From: Isochrysis galbana
Lineage: Eukaryota; Haptophyta; Isochrysidales; Isochrysidaceae
Assembly (NCBI GenBank): GCA_018136815.1
Contig: JADDIW010000121.1
Location: 1-25,000 of the forward strand
Direction: 5' to 3'
Length of the DNA: 25,000 nucleotides
Shown here: positions 1 to 10,057 of the stretch, in pieces
How the letters are laid out: the number at the start of each line of letters is the position of its first letter
Position numbering within the stretch: position 1 is the stretch's first letter
Notes under the pieces: model-generated
Database searches by the model: none
What the model was told of the DNA's origin: nothing
What the model saw: only the letters and a program-made list of their open reading frames with translations
Translations under genes and position numbers: made by a program

Positions 1-64
1 CTCTCCTCCTCTCTCTTTCTCTGCTCTCTCTGCTCTCTCTCCCCCCCCCCCCCCCCTCTCTCCT
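1..64. repeat. Pyrimidine-rich low-complexity tract
   Basis: The segment is almost purely C and T, with CTCTCTG-type units and a run of 16 or more C. A very GC-rich stretch with long poly-G (about 61-207) follows. I see no gene in 1-207. Confidence 0.85.
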
Positions 65-258
65 GGCGCCGCCGCCCTGACGGAGCCGCCTTCTCTCCCA
101 CGCAGCAGCGCCCGGGCCGGCGGCGGCCCACCTCTTCCGCCGCCGGGGGCGGGGAGGGGGGGAGGGGGAGGGGGGGGGGGGGGGGCGCGCGCGGGGGGAG
201 CGGCCGCGTGCCGTCACTCTCGCTTGATGACGATGCACGGCTTCCCCCCCTCCGCTCC

Positions 259-261
<3 letters not shown>

Positions 262-312
<51 letters not shown>
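262..312. repeat. (CT)n microsatellite followed by poly-C
   Basis: An uninterrupted CT dinucleotide run of about 50 bp is followed by TTTCT and a long poly-C run, then more pyrimidine-rich sequence to about 445. Open frames across it encode only Ser-Leu-Pro low-complexity peptides and are not credible genes. Confidence 0.9.
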
Positions 313-316
<4 letters not shown>

Positions 317-668
317 CTCCCCCCCCCCCCCCCCCCCTTCTCTCTCTCCCGCTCCGTCGGCCGCTCCGCCCCCCCCCCCCGCGCGCGCGCCCCCCCTCTC
401 CCCTTCTTCTCCCCCTTCTCTCCTCAACTCTCAGCCACTCCCCGCTTCTCTTCCCTCTCTTCATTGTCTTAACCTCCTGATCCTCCCATCTCTCCTGTAC
501 CCCCCCTCCCCACTTTTTCTCTTCGGGAAAAGTGCGATTCTTCTTGAAGCGCTCCTTCTGCCGCATCGCGCGCAGAGCTTTCTTTCTCTACCATTGTCCC
601 TCTTCTCTTTCGTGTCTGCCCTTTTTTCTTTCTCTCTTCCCCGGCGATGTTCCCCTCGAGCATCTCTG

Positions 669-671
<3 letters not shown>

Positions 672-704
<33 letters not shown>

Positions 705-714
705 CACACACACC
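672..714. repeat. (CT)n then (CA)n compound microsatellite
   Basis: A CT run of about 30 bp passes directly into a short CA run. It sits inside a wider pyrimidine-rich segment (about 595-705) that precedes a purine-rich segment. Confidence 0.9.
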
Positions 715-772
715 TCGAGCCCGATCCCTTCCGTAATCTCCTCTTCTCTTTCCCCCCCGGGGCCTTTTGCGA

Positions 773-947
773 GAGAGTGGAAGGGGAGGGAGAGGGAGAG
801 AGGTTAACGGAAGAGAGAGGGAGAGAAAGAGGGAGAGGGAGAGAGAGGAAGAGAGGGAGAGGGAGAGAGGGAGAAGGAGAGAGGGCAAGAGGGAGAGGGG
901 GAGAGGAGAGGGAAGAGAGAGAGGGGGAGAGAGAGACCCAGTAGACA
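773..947. repeat. Homopurine (GA)-rich tract upstream of the GTPase-like gene
   Basis: For about 170 bp the + strand is almost entirely A and G, in imperfect GAGAGG and GGGAGA units. It ends about 80 bp before the ATG at 1029, so it may lie in the promoter or 5' UTR. The neighbouring segment at 595-705 is pyrimidine-rich, so strand composition flips near 770. Confidence 0.85.
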
Positions 948-1028
948 GGGAAGGGTGGAGGCGGAGCGGGGAGGCGGAGCGGAAGGAGAGAGAGGGAGCC
1001 ACACAGGAGAGAGCGGGCGGGCGGCTCG

Positions 1029-2224
1029 ATGGGCGGCCCTCACGCGTCGAAGCGGAAACTAGCATTGCTTTTCAGTTGGCTCGTGCAGCTCGGTGGCGCG
1101 CGTGGCCTCTCGCTCGAGCCCGCAGACAAGCTGGGCCTCTCCCGGCTCCTCTCCCACGTCCTCGTCCGCTCGATGGGACGCGGCGCCTCGGCAGTCCTTG
1201 AGCTGCTCGCGAGGCTCATCCTCTTCATCCTCGCGCTTCTCCTCTCATGGTCGCCCAACACACGCACGATGGCCATGCAGCGCGTCGCATGCCAGCTCCG
1301 CAGGCAGGCCGACAAGTTGCAGAGGTGCGCAAGCAGCGCCGGCTCAGTGCCAACCTCCTTCCTCCCAGTCTCCCAGCCCCTCCCCACTCACCCCACAACT
1401 GCTCGCGCGGCCCGCAGGCTCGGAACGTTTTCCTCGCTTGACACATTTGAAAAAGGCAAGCCAGTGGCGGACTCGGCCCCAAACGAGGGCTCCATCGGCG
1501 CGCAGTGCAGCGGACCACCTCGTGTGCTTGTCCTTGGTGACAGGGGCGTGGGAGGAACCGCAGTGATCCAGGCGCTTTGCGCCTTCGCCGTCCACGATGG
1601 GGTCGAGCTGCTCATCGAACGAGGGCTGCGTCGACGGGCGGCCGAGGGCTTCTACTCAGGGGTGGGGTTGACGCTCATTGTGTGGGAGGCTTCACTTCAG
1701 CGCTCGCTCTCCGACTACGTCGCGCACCACTCGGAGCAGCTTCGCGCGTGCGTTGGGCGCGACGTACCTGCCGTCGTGGTGTGTAACAAGACGGATACTA
1801 TGCCTTGTCCGCTACCGCAGGTGTGTTACGTCGTCGCCTCTTAGAGCTATCTTCTCTTCGGGGTGCCCCTCCCGTCTTGCAGCAATGCTGTCCCAAACTC
1901 CACAGCCCTTCCCCCCTCCCATCCACCCTCCCCCGTCCTCGCCTTCTCGCCTCGCAGATTGAAGGTCTAGGCGACGCGTATCCTTTCATTGCTGTGAGTG
2001 CCGAGAAACACATCAACATTCGGCACCTTTGGGAGATGGTTCAGCCGGCCTTAGATACCATTCCGGCCGTCCACTTGTCCAAGACGGTAGAGAACCAAGA
2101 TACCACTGGCGTGGGAGTGATGGAGAAGCCGACCACTGCGGCGCCAGCTGCGGCTCGCAGTGTCTCGTCTCCAATGACGCCGCCAATAGCGGCGGGCAAG
2201 CTGACGCGGCGGCGGCAGCCTTAG
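1029..2224 (+). CDS. Membrane-anchored, degenerate Rab-like small GTPase
   Basis: I read exons 1029-1820 and 1958-2224. The intron has donor GTGTGT and acceptor CTCGCAG, and the join keeps frame, giving 352 aa. A hydrophobic helix at about residues 55-75 suggests an N-terminal membrane anchor. A Ras-superfamily-like domain follows: strand VLVLG and a P-loop-like GDRGVGGT (170-177) in which the nucleotide-binding Lys is replaced by Gly, then a Rab-like stretch with EGFYSGVGLTLIVWE, then G4 NKTD (253-256) and a G5-like SAEK (278-281). No DxxG (G3) motif is visible. From family knowledge, loss of the P-loop Lys and of G3 suggests weak or no GTP hydrolysis. SRP receptor beta is an alternative because of the N-terminal anchor. 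The tail after residue 300 is Ala/Pro/Thr-rich. The first 130 residues are unsure because another intron may lie there. Confidence 0.6.
1325..1417 (+). other. Possible in-frame 93-nt intron in the GTPase-like gene
   Basis: The segment begins GTGCGCAAG and ends in a pyrimidine-rich stretch plus CCCGCAG. It is exactly 31 codons long and has no stop, so the gene reads through either way. The encoded peptide is Ser/Pro/Ala low-complexity. Removing it joins Arg to Leu-Gly-Thr in frame. GTGCGC is also the donor of BBS2 intron 2 in this window. Confidence 0.5.
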
Positions 2225-3889
2225 TATGGTGGAGGATGTCGGCGCAGGTGACCGCGCACAGCATTGAAACTCGCCACACCCCTGTGATGCTTTAAGTAAT
2301 GAGGTGATAGGATGACGCAGCACCTGCCGCTCGGTCGGCAGGTACCGACGACTCTTGACCCATCGGCGCATCCTTCTGTGCTTGAACGCTGCGGGTGCCA
2401 TTTCAATGTGCCTGTTCTGGCACGGCATTGAGAGATCGTGTGGGAACATCGAGTCCTACTCGAGGTTAATCGTGCTCCATGACAAGCCTACATTCGCCAA
2501 GCGTTTGGCGAAGCGCTAGCGGCCCTTGACATGTACTAGCGAGCGAGTCTACATAAACTGTCGCCAAATTCTCGAATCAACACCGGAAAGTGAACCGACA
2601 AACGGCCTGGGCCCACCTCGGAAGCTCTCCAGCAACCCTCACACGTCTTCTTGTGTTGTCCGTCGTGCATGTCGGATGAAAATGCCGTCGAGTAGCGGAG
2701 CCTTCCATTGCATGAAATCAAGGCCGGCTGTTGGAGAGCCGACTCACATGCTACGTGCAACGCAGATGACGTTCTCACATGCTACGTGCAAGGAGGTACT
2801 GGACATTTTGTGCCATTCTTATGCCACTCTGTGATGCTACATGATTGTGCGCATGTCCCGGATCGTCAGATGAGACTTCATGTGCCTTGTGGAATACTTC
2901 GTCTTGCCCCCCCCCCCCTCTTCCCCGCCCTTGCGAGAGCATCCTTTCTCATGACGCTCGCAGTAACCTGGAGAGCGCTTTCCACAACTACTCCACATCC
3001 ACCCCGCGGCGATGCCTTCTTGATCGTCGTTGTCGTTGCGGCACATCTCTTCCTTTGGGTGTGCCGGTGTACTCCTTAGCTTCTCTTGTCCCTTCCAGCT
3101 CCGTTCCGCATGCGCGATCCACGATAGTAGTGTGCGTGCCACCCGTGCGTGCAACCCCATCTCCAGTTCGGTGGCAGTCCGATGCGTTTACGGATGATTT
3201 GTCGTGATGTTTCGAGCTGCTACCCATCAGAGGTTGGCTAGTGTTAAACACTCTGCGCACAGCACTGCACGCATGTGCAGCAGCTATACGAGCGTTGGAG
3301 AGCGGGGCACGCGGCACGCTACCAAGCACTACCAAAGTCACAGCGATCGGTATCGGAGGGATGCGCAATCGAGCTCGGCAAGCGTGCCCTACCCCTACCC
3401 AGCCCCCCCCCTCCCCCCCTCGTGCCTGACTTTTGCGCGCGGGGGGCGCTGCTTGGGAGTAGGCCTAGCGCGCGCATAGTCTAGGTGTAGCACAACTAAT
3501 AGATAGGCGTACAAGCGCGATTGTAGAAGTAGATAGAGTGTGCACGCATGTGCTGGTGCTAGATCTCTATGTTTCGACAAGGACATTGTTGCCGCTCCCG
3601 GTCGTGCCGATAACAAAAGGCTCTTGCAGCAAAGGGCAAAGCACCGAAACAATCTCAATAACGGCGGCCTTCTGCCGCCGCTGCACCCTCTCTCACATCA
3701 CTTGTAGGAGTGGCGTCGATAGATACACACAAATGTGCGCACGCGAACACACGTGCGCACTTGTGCCTAGCGCGGCATGATGCTCGATGCGCACACCATC
3801 GTTTCTAAGAGTGCAATGCATCGGGACACTTCCTCGAGGCAGCCTACGGCGCCTACTCTGCAGTGGGGTTGAGATGGCACGAGTGGAGT
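2225..3889. other. Intergenic region between GTPase-like gene and BBS2 3' end
   Basis: I find no recognisable gene. Small open frames on both strands have no family signature and no coding-like composition. The region must hold the 3' ends of two convergent genes. It contains an 18-bp direct repeat (2743-2791), a small hairpin at 2495-2510 with 6-bp arms and a 4-nt loop, and poly-C runs near 2910 and 3410. Confidence 0.6.
2743..2791. repeat. 18-bp direct repeat, two copies 31 bp apart
   Basis: The 18-mer CTCACATGCTACGTGCAA occurs at 2743-2760 and again at 2774-2791 with no mismatch. The 13 bp between copies is unique. Confidence 0.9.
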
Positions 3890-6688
3890 TCAGCCGGCGG
3901 GCGAGCCAGTTTTGATGACGTTGAGGAGGGCCGAAATATTGTTCGCTTTGATCGCTTCTCTGCATGCACTCACGACGAGTGCCTTTGTCGGACCTACGCG
4001 AAGTTTGGCAGCTTTTTGTATCATCTGATTCACCTGCTTGAGTGCTGCAAGCAATCGCTCGTGATTCTTTGCACGCTTTGTGTACTCGGCGATCAGGTCG
4101 CCATTCAGTGAGTTAAGCTGCTTGTATGCCTCCCTCATCGCTGAAAGCTCGCCCAAGATACGCGCATCCTCCGCCTTCACCACGAGCATCTTTGCTAGGT
4201 TGGCGGAGTCGGCTATTTCGGCTGTCATGTGGAGTCGCACCATATTACATTCGTCGACGAGGGCAAGAGTTTGCTGAAAAGACTCCATTTCCTCGGGGAA
4301 GTGTGCGAGGCTTTCCACCTCGCTCAGCCCAAGCGCCACTGCCATCTCCTGGATAATCTCGCCTGCGAGATCCATCGAGATCGTGTGAATGGAAACCGAC
4401 CCGCCTGTGGCACCACTTCCTCTCATTCGGATCCAAAAGGGAGCCCCGTCACGCAACGATATTAGAGCCGCGTCGAACCCATCGTTGGAATCGTGTATTG
4501 CTGAGGTGCCGAAGGTGGCGCCGACCCACTCGCGGACATGAGTTGTAGGTGTGCGGATGCTGAAAGTTGCATTCGCAACCGGCGGTTGTGGGGGTCGGGC
4601 GCCGTCGGCCACAAACCTACAGCGCGAAAAAGGTGGGATGGGGGTCGGAAAAAATACGGCACGCGAGTGATGCTCCAAGTGGACGTGCCGAGCGACTCAC
4701 ATGCAAAACTTTGGAAGAGAGAAGTCGTGCTCGAGCACATGGCACACGGCAGCAGCAGCCCGATCGCTCACTATGGCCTTTATGTTGAGCTGTGCTGCTA
4801 CATCGCGAGGTGGCTTGAGTGGAACGCGTAATTCAGAGGTGGGCGCTTTCGCGTGGACCGCAAGCGACTCATTGGATGGTCCGTCTGGTCCCTCGACACC
4901 CTCAAACAACCGTTCGCCAAAGACGAGGGCAGCACGCAGAAGCGTCCCATTATTCGTGTTCAGCACCAGGTGGATGCAGTGGCTGGTGGCACAGGGCTCA
5001 AGCCTCGCTGATACCTTTGTGCCTGCTGGCAGAGATGCTGCGCTACGTTCGCCCGTCATCGATTTTCGCGTGGCCTCCGTATATTGCTTGAGCTCGTAAA
5101 GCATCTCTTGCTTGCGTTGGTGCAATTCACGAAACGTATCCTCCTCGACCTGCGCCTCGAGCTGTCCACCCGCCCCGCTATCCGCGTCCCCGAAGGGAAG
5201 GTAACCGCGAACCTCGCCGTCGGCAGAACAAACGATCACCTGAAATGTTGACCAAGGACAAGCCAGTTACCTAAAGCTCGCAAGTGATGTGGCAAACAAC
5301 ACGCACTTCGCACGCAAACGACATACGAGCCGCGTGCTGTTCGGGCGAGATACCGCTTCGTCTATTGATACTGCTGCATCACAGCGTGCGTGCAGAAAGC
5401 AAAAGCCGTCGCATCGTAAGTATGTGCTCGCAAGCCGTCCATCAAAGTACGCAATCGCCGACAATCTCTCATCTTACCTCCGTACGGCCGTCGGAGCGAT
5501 AGTCCGCCTGAACGATAGCCGAAATGGGGGCGCCAAGGTTGTCCTTGAAGATCACAGCTCCGGACCTGTCAGATCGAACCTCAAGCTTGCCATTTGCCCA
5601 GCCTGACACGACCTCCGGGTGGCCATCTCCATCCAGATCGAAGCCTGTTATGGCCGTCACTTGATGCTTGGATTTGACGCGCCAACGCCGTTGGCTCTTT
5701 GTCTCATACACACCCACAGTGCCATTGGCAAGGCCATACGCAAACGAAGCGTGATGAAGTCGAGCTAGATGGGTGGGCTTGTCGGTTTCAGTGCTCTCTG
5801 ATATGATCTCCTCGCCGCGGAAGCAGCGGATCTGTGCGCAGCAAGGGTGGGCATCTCAGTATAGCGGAAGGAGGTGTTCCACATCCGGAGAAGACATGAC
5901 GCAAGTGGCTAGACACTGGCCACATCTTCGTGTCACATGGCGATCGAAGGCAAGGCGGGCTACGAGGGCGCACCTCAAAATCATCCGAGCCTACCAGCAA
6001 CTCTAAATCGCCATCCTCGTCCACATCGCAAAACGTCATTGAGCTGACATTATCGCCGGTGACTGTCCAGAAGACGTCACTGCCATTCTTGTCGAAGCCT
6101 TGAATGGAACAGTTCCCACCCACAAACGCCATGGGAATGGCCTGCCCTCCCAGCTTACCGACGACAATGGAATTCGCGCCATCAGGCGTCTCCTTGAAAA
6201 AAAGGTCTCGATTTTCATTCACGTCGTAGGCCAAGATTGTGGTTGAGGCTCCCACAATCAGCACATCGCGCCCGTGGCTAGTGTCCAATGCCCCGCATGC
6301 GAGCGCGGATATCTTGCGGTTGATGTTGAGGAAGCGAACTTGTTCCTTGGTGTCCTTTTCATGTGGCGTGTGGAAGAAGATTTTTCCAGCGCTCGTTGCG
6401 CACGTCAGCGACGGGTGCTTACCATCGAACTTTCCCACGGAGACCTGCAGGGACACACAGTGGGGCGGACACTCTCTGATACCATGCGCCGCTGAGAATG
6501 CCTGCCCCGCCCTCGAATACCTCCCAAACGCATAAGTGGGGGCCGGATCGGGTGCCAATACTCCGCCGCTGCCCCGTGAGCCCACTGCTTCCTATGTGGT
6601 AGTCTGCCTCTCGCCAGCAGCCCCTGCTGCCGCTCACCAGCCCCTTGAGAATCGGGTTGTTGAGCTCGAGCTTGAAGGCGGGCAGCAT
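3890..6688 (-). CDS. BBS2: BBSome subunit BBS2
   Basis: Five exons join in frame: 6688-6638, 6444-5974, 5831-5478, 5239-4701 and 4616-3890. The product is 713 aa, against about 721 in vertebrates. Donors are GTGAGC, GTGCGC, GTAAGA and GTGAGT, and acceptors end in AG. Similarity to BBS2 is collinear from start to end. The N-terminal beta-propeller (about 18-310) has VGKFDGKHPSL, DGANSIVVGKLGG, the block GSDVFWTVTGDNV (138-150), DVDEDGDLELLVG (157-169) and FDLDGDGHPEVVSGWANG (238-255). The propeller ends in CSADGEVRGYLPF. Next come a short coiled coil (about 323-355), the adaptin-ear-like/platform region, and an alpha-helical C-terminus with MDLAGEIIQEMA, KAEDARILGE and ACREAIKANNI. In the family, BBS2 pairs with BBS7 and BBS9 in the BBSome, which carries membrane proteins into and out of cilia. 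The start matches the family's short N-terminal strand. Confidence 0.95.
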
Positions 6689-6851
6689 GCCTCAGGTCAA
6701 GGAGCGGGTGCGGAGGAGAAAAGTAAACTTAGTGCCGCGCCAGAGAATGGGAGCAGCGCAGAGCGAGCCGAGAGCCGACGCAGAGAGGGGCGGGAGGGAA
6801 GAGGAGAGCTGGTGCGCCCCCTCCGCCGCCCACCGCCGCCGCCAACGAACC

Positions 6852-6867
6852 GTCTCTCTCCCTCTCC

Positions 6868-6920
<53 letters not shown>

Positions 6921-6978
6921 CTCCCCCCCCCTCCCCCCACCCCCTCCCCCTCTCTCTGCTCTCTGCTCTCTGCTCTCT

Positions 6979-7018
<40 letters not shown>

Positions 7019-7050
7019 TCCCTCCCTCCCTCCCCACCCCCCTCTCTGTG
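6852..7050. repeat. CT/GA microsatellite complex upstream of BBS2
   Basis: Pyrimidine-rich on the + strand, so purine-rich on the BBS2 coding strand. It contains a (CT)n run at about 6872-6918, C-rich interruptions, four or more CTCTCTG heptamers around 6950-6980, then another long (CT)n run to about 7013. It begins about 160 bp upstream of the BBS2 start codon. Confidence 0.9.
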
Positions 7051-8744
7051 TGTATCTGTGTCTCTATACGTTTGTATGTTTACAAGTTGCTCACCCCAAA
7101 AATAGTCACGGTCTTTTCTAAAAATGTTTCGAGGTGGTCGGGTTTGGGTTTATAGTTAGGTGTGCAGCGGCAGCGCGTTTCGAGAGAAGACGGAAGTGTG
7201 TGGCTTTCGAGGCCTGGCGCCCCCCGCCCTCCGCCCGACATTCTCACGGCCGTCGGCGATCGACAATGCTTAGGAGATGGAGCCATCGCGTTGGTGGACC
7301 ATATGGCAAGCACGTCCCACCAATCCTCGCATCACGCATCGATTGCACAACAGGTTCTATCTCAACCTGCTGCTGCATCTGCAGTAGAACGCCATTGGTC
7401 GGTATATGTATATGCTCAAATCCATAGCCAGAATCGCGCGAGGATGAGGCGCGCCACTGCGGATAAACTAGTCTAAGTCTATTGTCATGAGACCATGCAT
7501 GTGCAGCGGCGCGTACAAGATGCTGGCTGGGCCGCTGACTGACGTGGTGAACGTGAAGTGGGATAGTGACTCCGATAGCAGTGATGATCATGCTCAGGAG
7601 GCATGACTGGCAGACGATCAGACGATGCGGCTTGTCCTAGCATTGACGTAGTGCAGAGGTTGATTGCTTGCTGAACCTTCATCATTCATCATCCTTTCTC
7701 TGTAGAGAGTATGTCAAAGCAAGGCTCATCTCACTCTTGGAGATTGGAGATTGCCTGCGAGGGCGCGCCGGCAGCTAGCGCGGAATGCGGTTCTTGCGGG
7801 GAGCTCATGGAGCTTTCCTCGGGGGTGACTACGGGCATGGTGATCGACGCACGACGCACGACGCACGGAGGGCGCGGAAGTGTGGAAGGAGGCTTGTGGG
7901 AGGTGGTGGCAGGCGACTGGGGTGGCTCAGGCGGGTGCTGGACTTGTATTGACTCGTTGACTCGGGGTATAGACTCGGGAACTCGGGAGGACTCGCTTGG
8001 GAACACGGTGGGACTCGACGAAGTTTTGCTGTTTTGCTACAAAACCACTCACGAAAACCCAAAAACCAAAGACCTTGGGCTCAGAAAATTAACGTAAACA
8101 CTCCGGAATCATGGAATCATACGATAAACAAACCCCTCCCGCGCGGCGGAGGCTGAGGTCGCGATCGCTCGTCATGCGCGAAGAAATACGGAAAGAGAGC
8201 GCAAAAAACTACGCAAACGAAGGGTTCGAACTATCGTTAAAGTGAGACTCGTCCGCTGAAGCCAATGCGGATGGTCAAGGAGAGATCCAAACTCGCGCGG
8301 GGGAAGAAGGCGATGTGCGGAGAGACCTTCTAGACCAGCAACGAGCAAGGGCAAGCAAGGGGCGACGAAACAAGACGTGAGGCACGCGAGGCGGGTGCCA
8401 TTCGTTGTGTGGGGGGTTGGCGCGAGCGCGGCGCGCGCACGTGCGCGGGGGGGGGGGGGGGTGGCTCAGAAAAACGGTGAAAAACATTGTTTTTGGCCTT
8501 CACCTTCACCTTCACCTTCATACAAAACACAAAAACGGGTATCCTGTTTTTCACATGTAGGGGTACCACGGTGCCACGTTGGCACTGATAGCCGTCGTAG
8601 GGCATCTTGTTAGCTCGCATCCCTAGCCACATATACTGGAAGAACCATGCACCAACTGCGCACACCCCATCTCGGGGTAGCGGCTCCGTTGCCGTCGATC
8701 GGCCTCGGTCCCTCAGCACTAAGGTTATACTCACACAACAATAG
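7051..8744. other. Intergenic region with short tandem motifs, no recognisable gene
   Basis: I cannot assign a gene here. The open frame at 7711-8097 (+) has no known domain. Its 3' half includes a cluster of GACTCG motifs (five copies plus one AACTCG within about 7948-8019), which suggests repeat-derived sequence. Other items are three copies of a CGCACGA-like unit near 7847-7866, a run of 14 or more G near 8447-8460, and a (CCTTCA)4 array. The divergent promoters of BBS2 and the methyltransferase gene must lie in or near this region. Confidence 0.55.
8497..8520. repeat. (CCTTCA)4 hexamer array
   Basis: Four perfect copies of CCTTCA span exactly 24 bp. The flanks are A- and T-run rich, including GTTTTTGG before the array and several AAAAAC runs on both sides. 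Confidence 0.9.
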
Positions 8745-8801
8745 AACTATAGAACTCTGACACGAATTAGCGTTAGGGCTGCGGCGGGACGGGAGACTCC
8801 G

Positions 8802-9600
8802 ATGACGCTCGACGAGGAGGCGACCATCGACCTCTTTGCTGAAGAGGCCGAGTTAGCCCTGGACGAGCGGAGCTGGTCGGCCATCGTGATCTCTCCCACG
8901 CTCACTCTTCTCTTCGAGCAGGCGGTGGCCAGCGTGTGGTGCGGCCGTTGCAGCACACACACGCCTGGCCTCACAAGGGGGTGCATTCTGACTGACCGGA
9001 CCTCACCGACGTCTCCCCTACCCGCCACCCTTCCCCACCCCGCTCAACTGCAGGGACTCGAGCATCCACGTGTCTCGTTGGCTGTGTGGCCATCCGGAGT
9101 TTGTGCGTGGTCGTGCTGTTCATGAAGTTGGCGCAGGAGTAGGCTTGCCTGGCCTCGTTTCCGCATCTGTTGGCGCAGCGTCCGTCTTGGTGTCTGACGG
9201 GGATCCCTGCGCCCGAGAAGTGACGCAACGCGCCTGTCAGCACAATGCCAAGATTCTCGGTGATGACAGGCTTCGTCAGGTCAGGGTACTGACCCTAGAT
9301 TGGTTCAGCGCCCTCGGGCAAGACTTTCGTCCTCCAGCCATTTCGGATGTGCTTCTAGCTGTGGATGTCAACTACTACGTCAAGGCCAACACAGCGCTAT
9401 TGGCGACGGTGAAAGCTTGTTTGAGGCCTGGGGGCCGGCTTCTTTTAGCCTCGCGCATGGGTAGAGCAGGGCTTCCCGGTTTTCTTGAGCTCCTCACTGT
9501 AGACCCGCACTTCGAAGTGGAGATGGAGGAGTCGTTTGTGAGTGATGTTGACGGTGCTCAAGACAAAGTATGGATCTTCCGGCGGCATGATGAAGGTTGA
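8802..9600 (+). CDS. METTL21/23-type lysine methyltransferase-like protein
   Basis: Two exons, 8802-8938 and 9054-9600, give 227 aa. The donor GTGCGG at 8939 and acceptor AACTGCAG at 9053 create a split Trp codon, joining SVW to DSSIHVSRWL. This rebuilds the VWD(A/S)(A/S)xxLxxxL segment that precedes motif I in this family, which supports the junction. SAM-binding motif I is EVGAGVGLPG (70-79), followed by an acidic motif SDGD (93-96). The family's DxxY motif appears as DVNY (150-153). From family knowledge, seven-beta-strand enzymes of this group (MTF16) methylate lysines on chaperones, translation factors and other proteins. The substrate cannot be told here. The start is the first ATG in frame, and the frame is open upstream to about 8745. 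The N-terminus is acidic and unassigned. Confidence 0.8.
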
Positions 9601-9997
9601 ATTACGAAGACGAGTGCATCGCTCAGCTGATGCCTCAAATGATGCATTACGTATCGTCGTTTGCATTGTATGGACGGTGTTGGTCGGCATGAAGAAGTAG
9701 TGTGCTCTCACGTGATCGGATACGAGGCCGAGGCCGCGTGCCGCTCGTCGCGCGAGAAGAGCATAGGCTGCGGCCCCGATTCCGCCGACTTGATCGCTGC
9801 GCCAGCCGCCTTGAGTGGAAGCGAAGGTTTCTCCTTGCGCTGACGCACCACCACGGCACACGTGCGGGGGGCATTATTGGGGGTTGGGGCTGGGCGGTTG
9901 TGATTTACCATCAGAATAATATATGCTACGCGGTTTTCGACGGACTTATCTTGCCCCTCCACCCTCCTCGCTCTTCGAATAAATCAATAAATTAATT
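9601..9997. other. Spacer with no recognisable gene
   Basis: This is the likely 3' UTR of the methyltransferase gene followed by intergenic DNA. It becomes AT-rich just before the inverted-repeat element (an AATAAATCAATAAATTAATT-type sequence at about 9979-9997). I see nothing else that can be named. Confidence 0.5.
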
Positions 9998-10057
9998 AAT
10001 GTTATATCCTAGCCAACCCCACCAGCTGATTGGACACAACTTTTCAGTCCCGGAATC
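9998..10057 (+). repeat. Left terminal inverted repeat
   Basis: This 60-bp arm pairs with 10855-10914 at 55 of 60 positions. The inner boundary is GTCCCGGAATC in both arms. Confidence 0.9.

Noticed and set aside
208..480. Open frames of about 80-90 codons through the CT/poly-C tracts
   Set aside because: They translate to Ser-Leu-Pro repeats caused by the microsatellite, with frames open in several registers.
469..1065. 198-codon minus-strand frame
   Set aside because: It is composed of Arg-Glu and Ser-Leu low-complexity sequence from GA/CT repeats and has no domain.
2495..2510. Histone-mRNA-type stem-loop
   Set aside because: It has 6-bp arms and a 4-nt loop, but the sequence does not match the histone consensus and no histone gene is nearby.
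7711..8097. 128-codon frame rich in Gly, Thr and Ser
   Set aside because: It runs through the GACTCG cluster, has no known family and no coding support.
8218..8240. GGGTTCGAAC as a tRNA T-arm
   Set aside because: The closing stem and the D and anticodon arms upstream cannot be folded into a tRNA.
8497..8520. (CCTTCA)4 as a telomere-like array
   Set aside because: Only four units, internal to the window, and not matching known algal telomere repeats such as TTAGGG or TTTAGGG.
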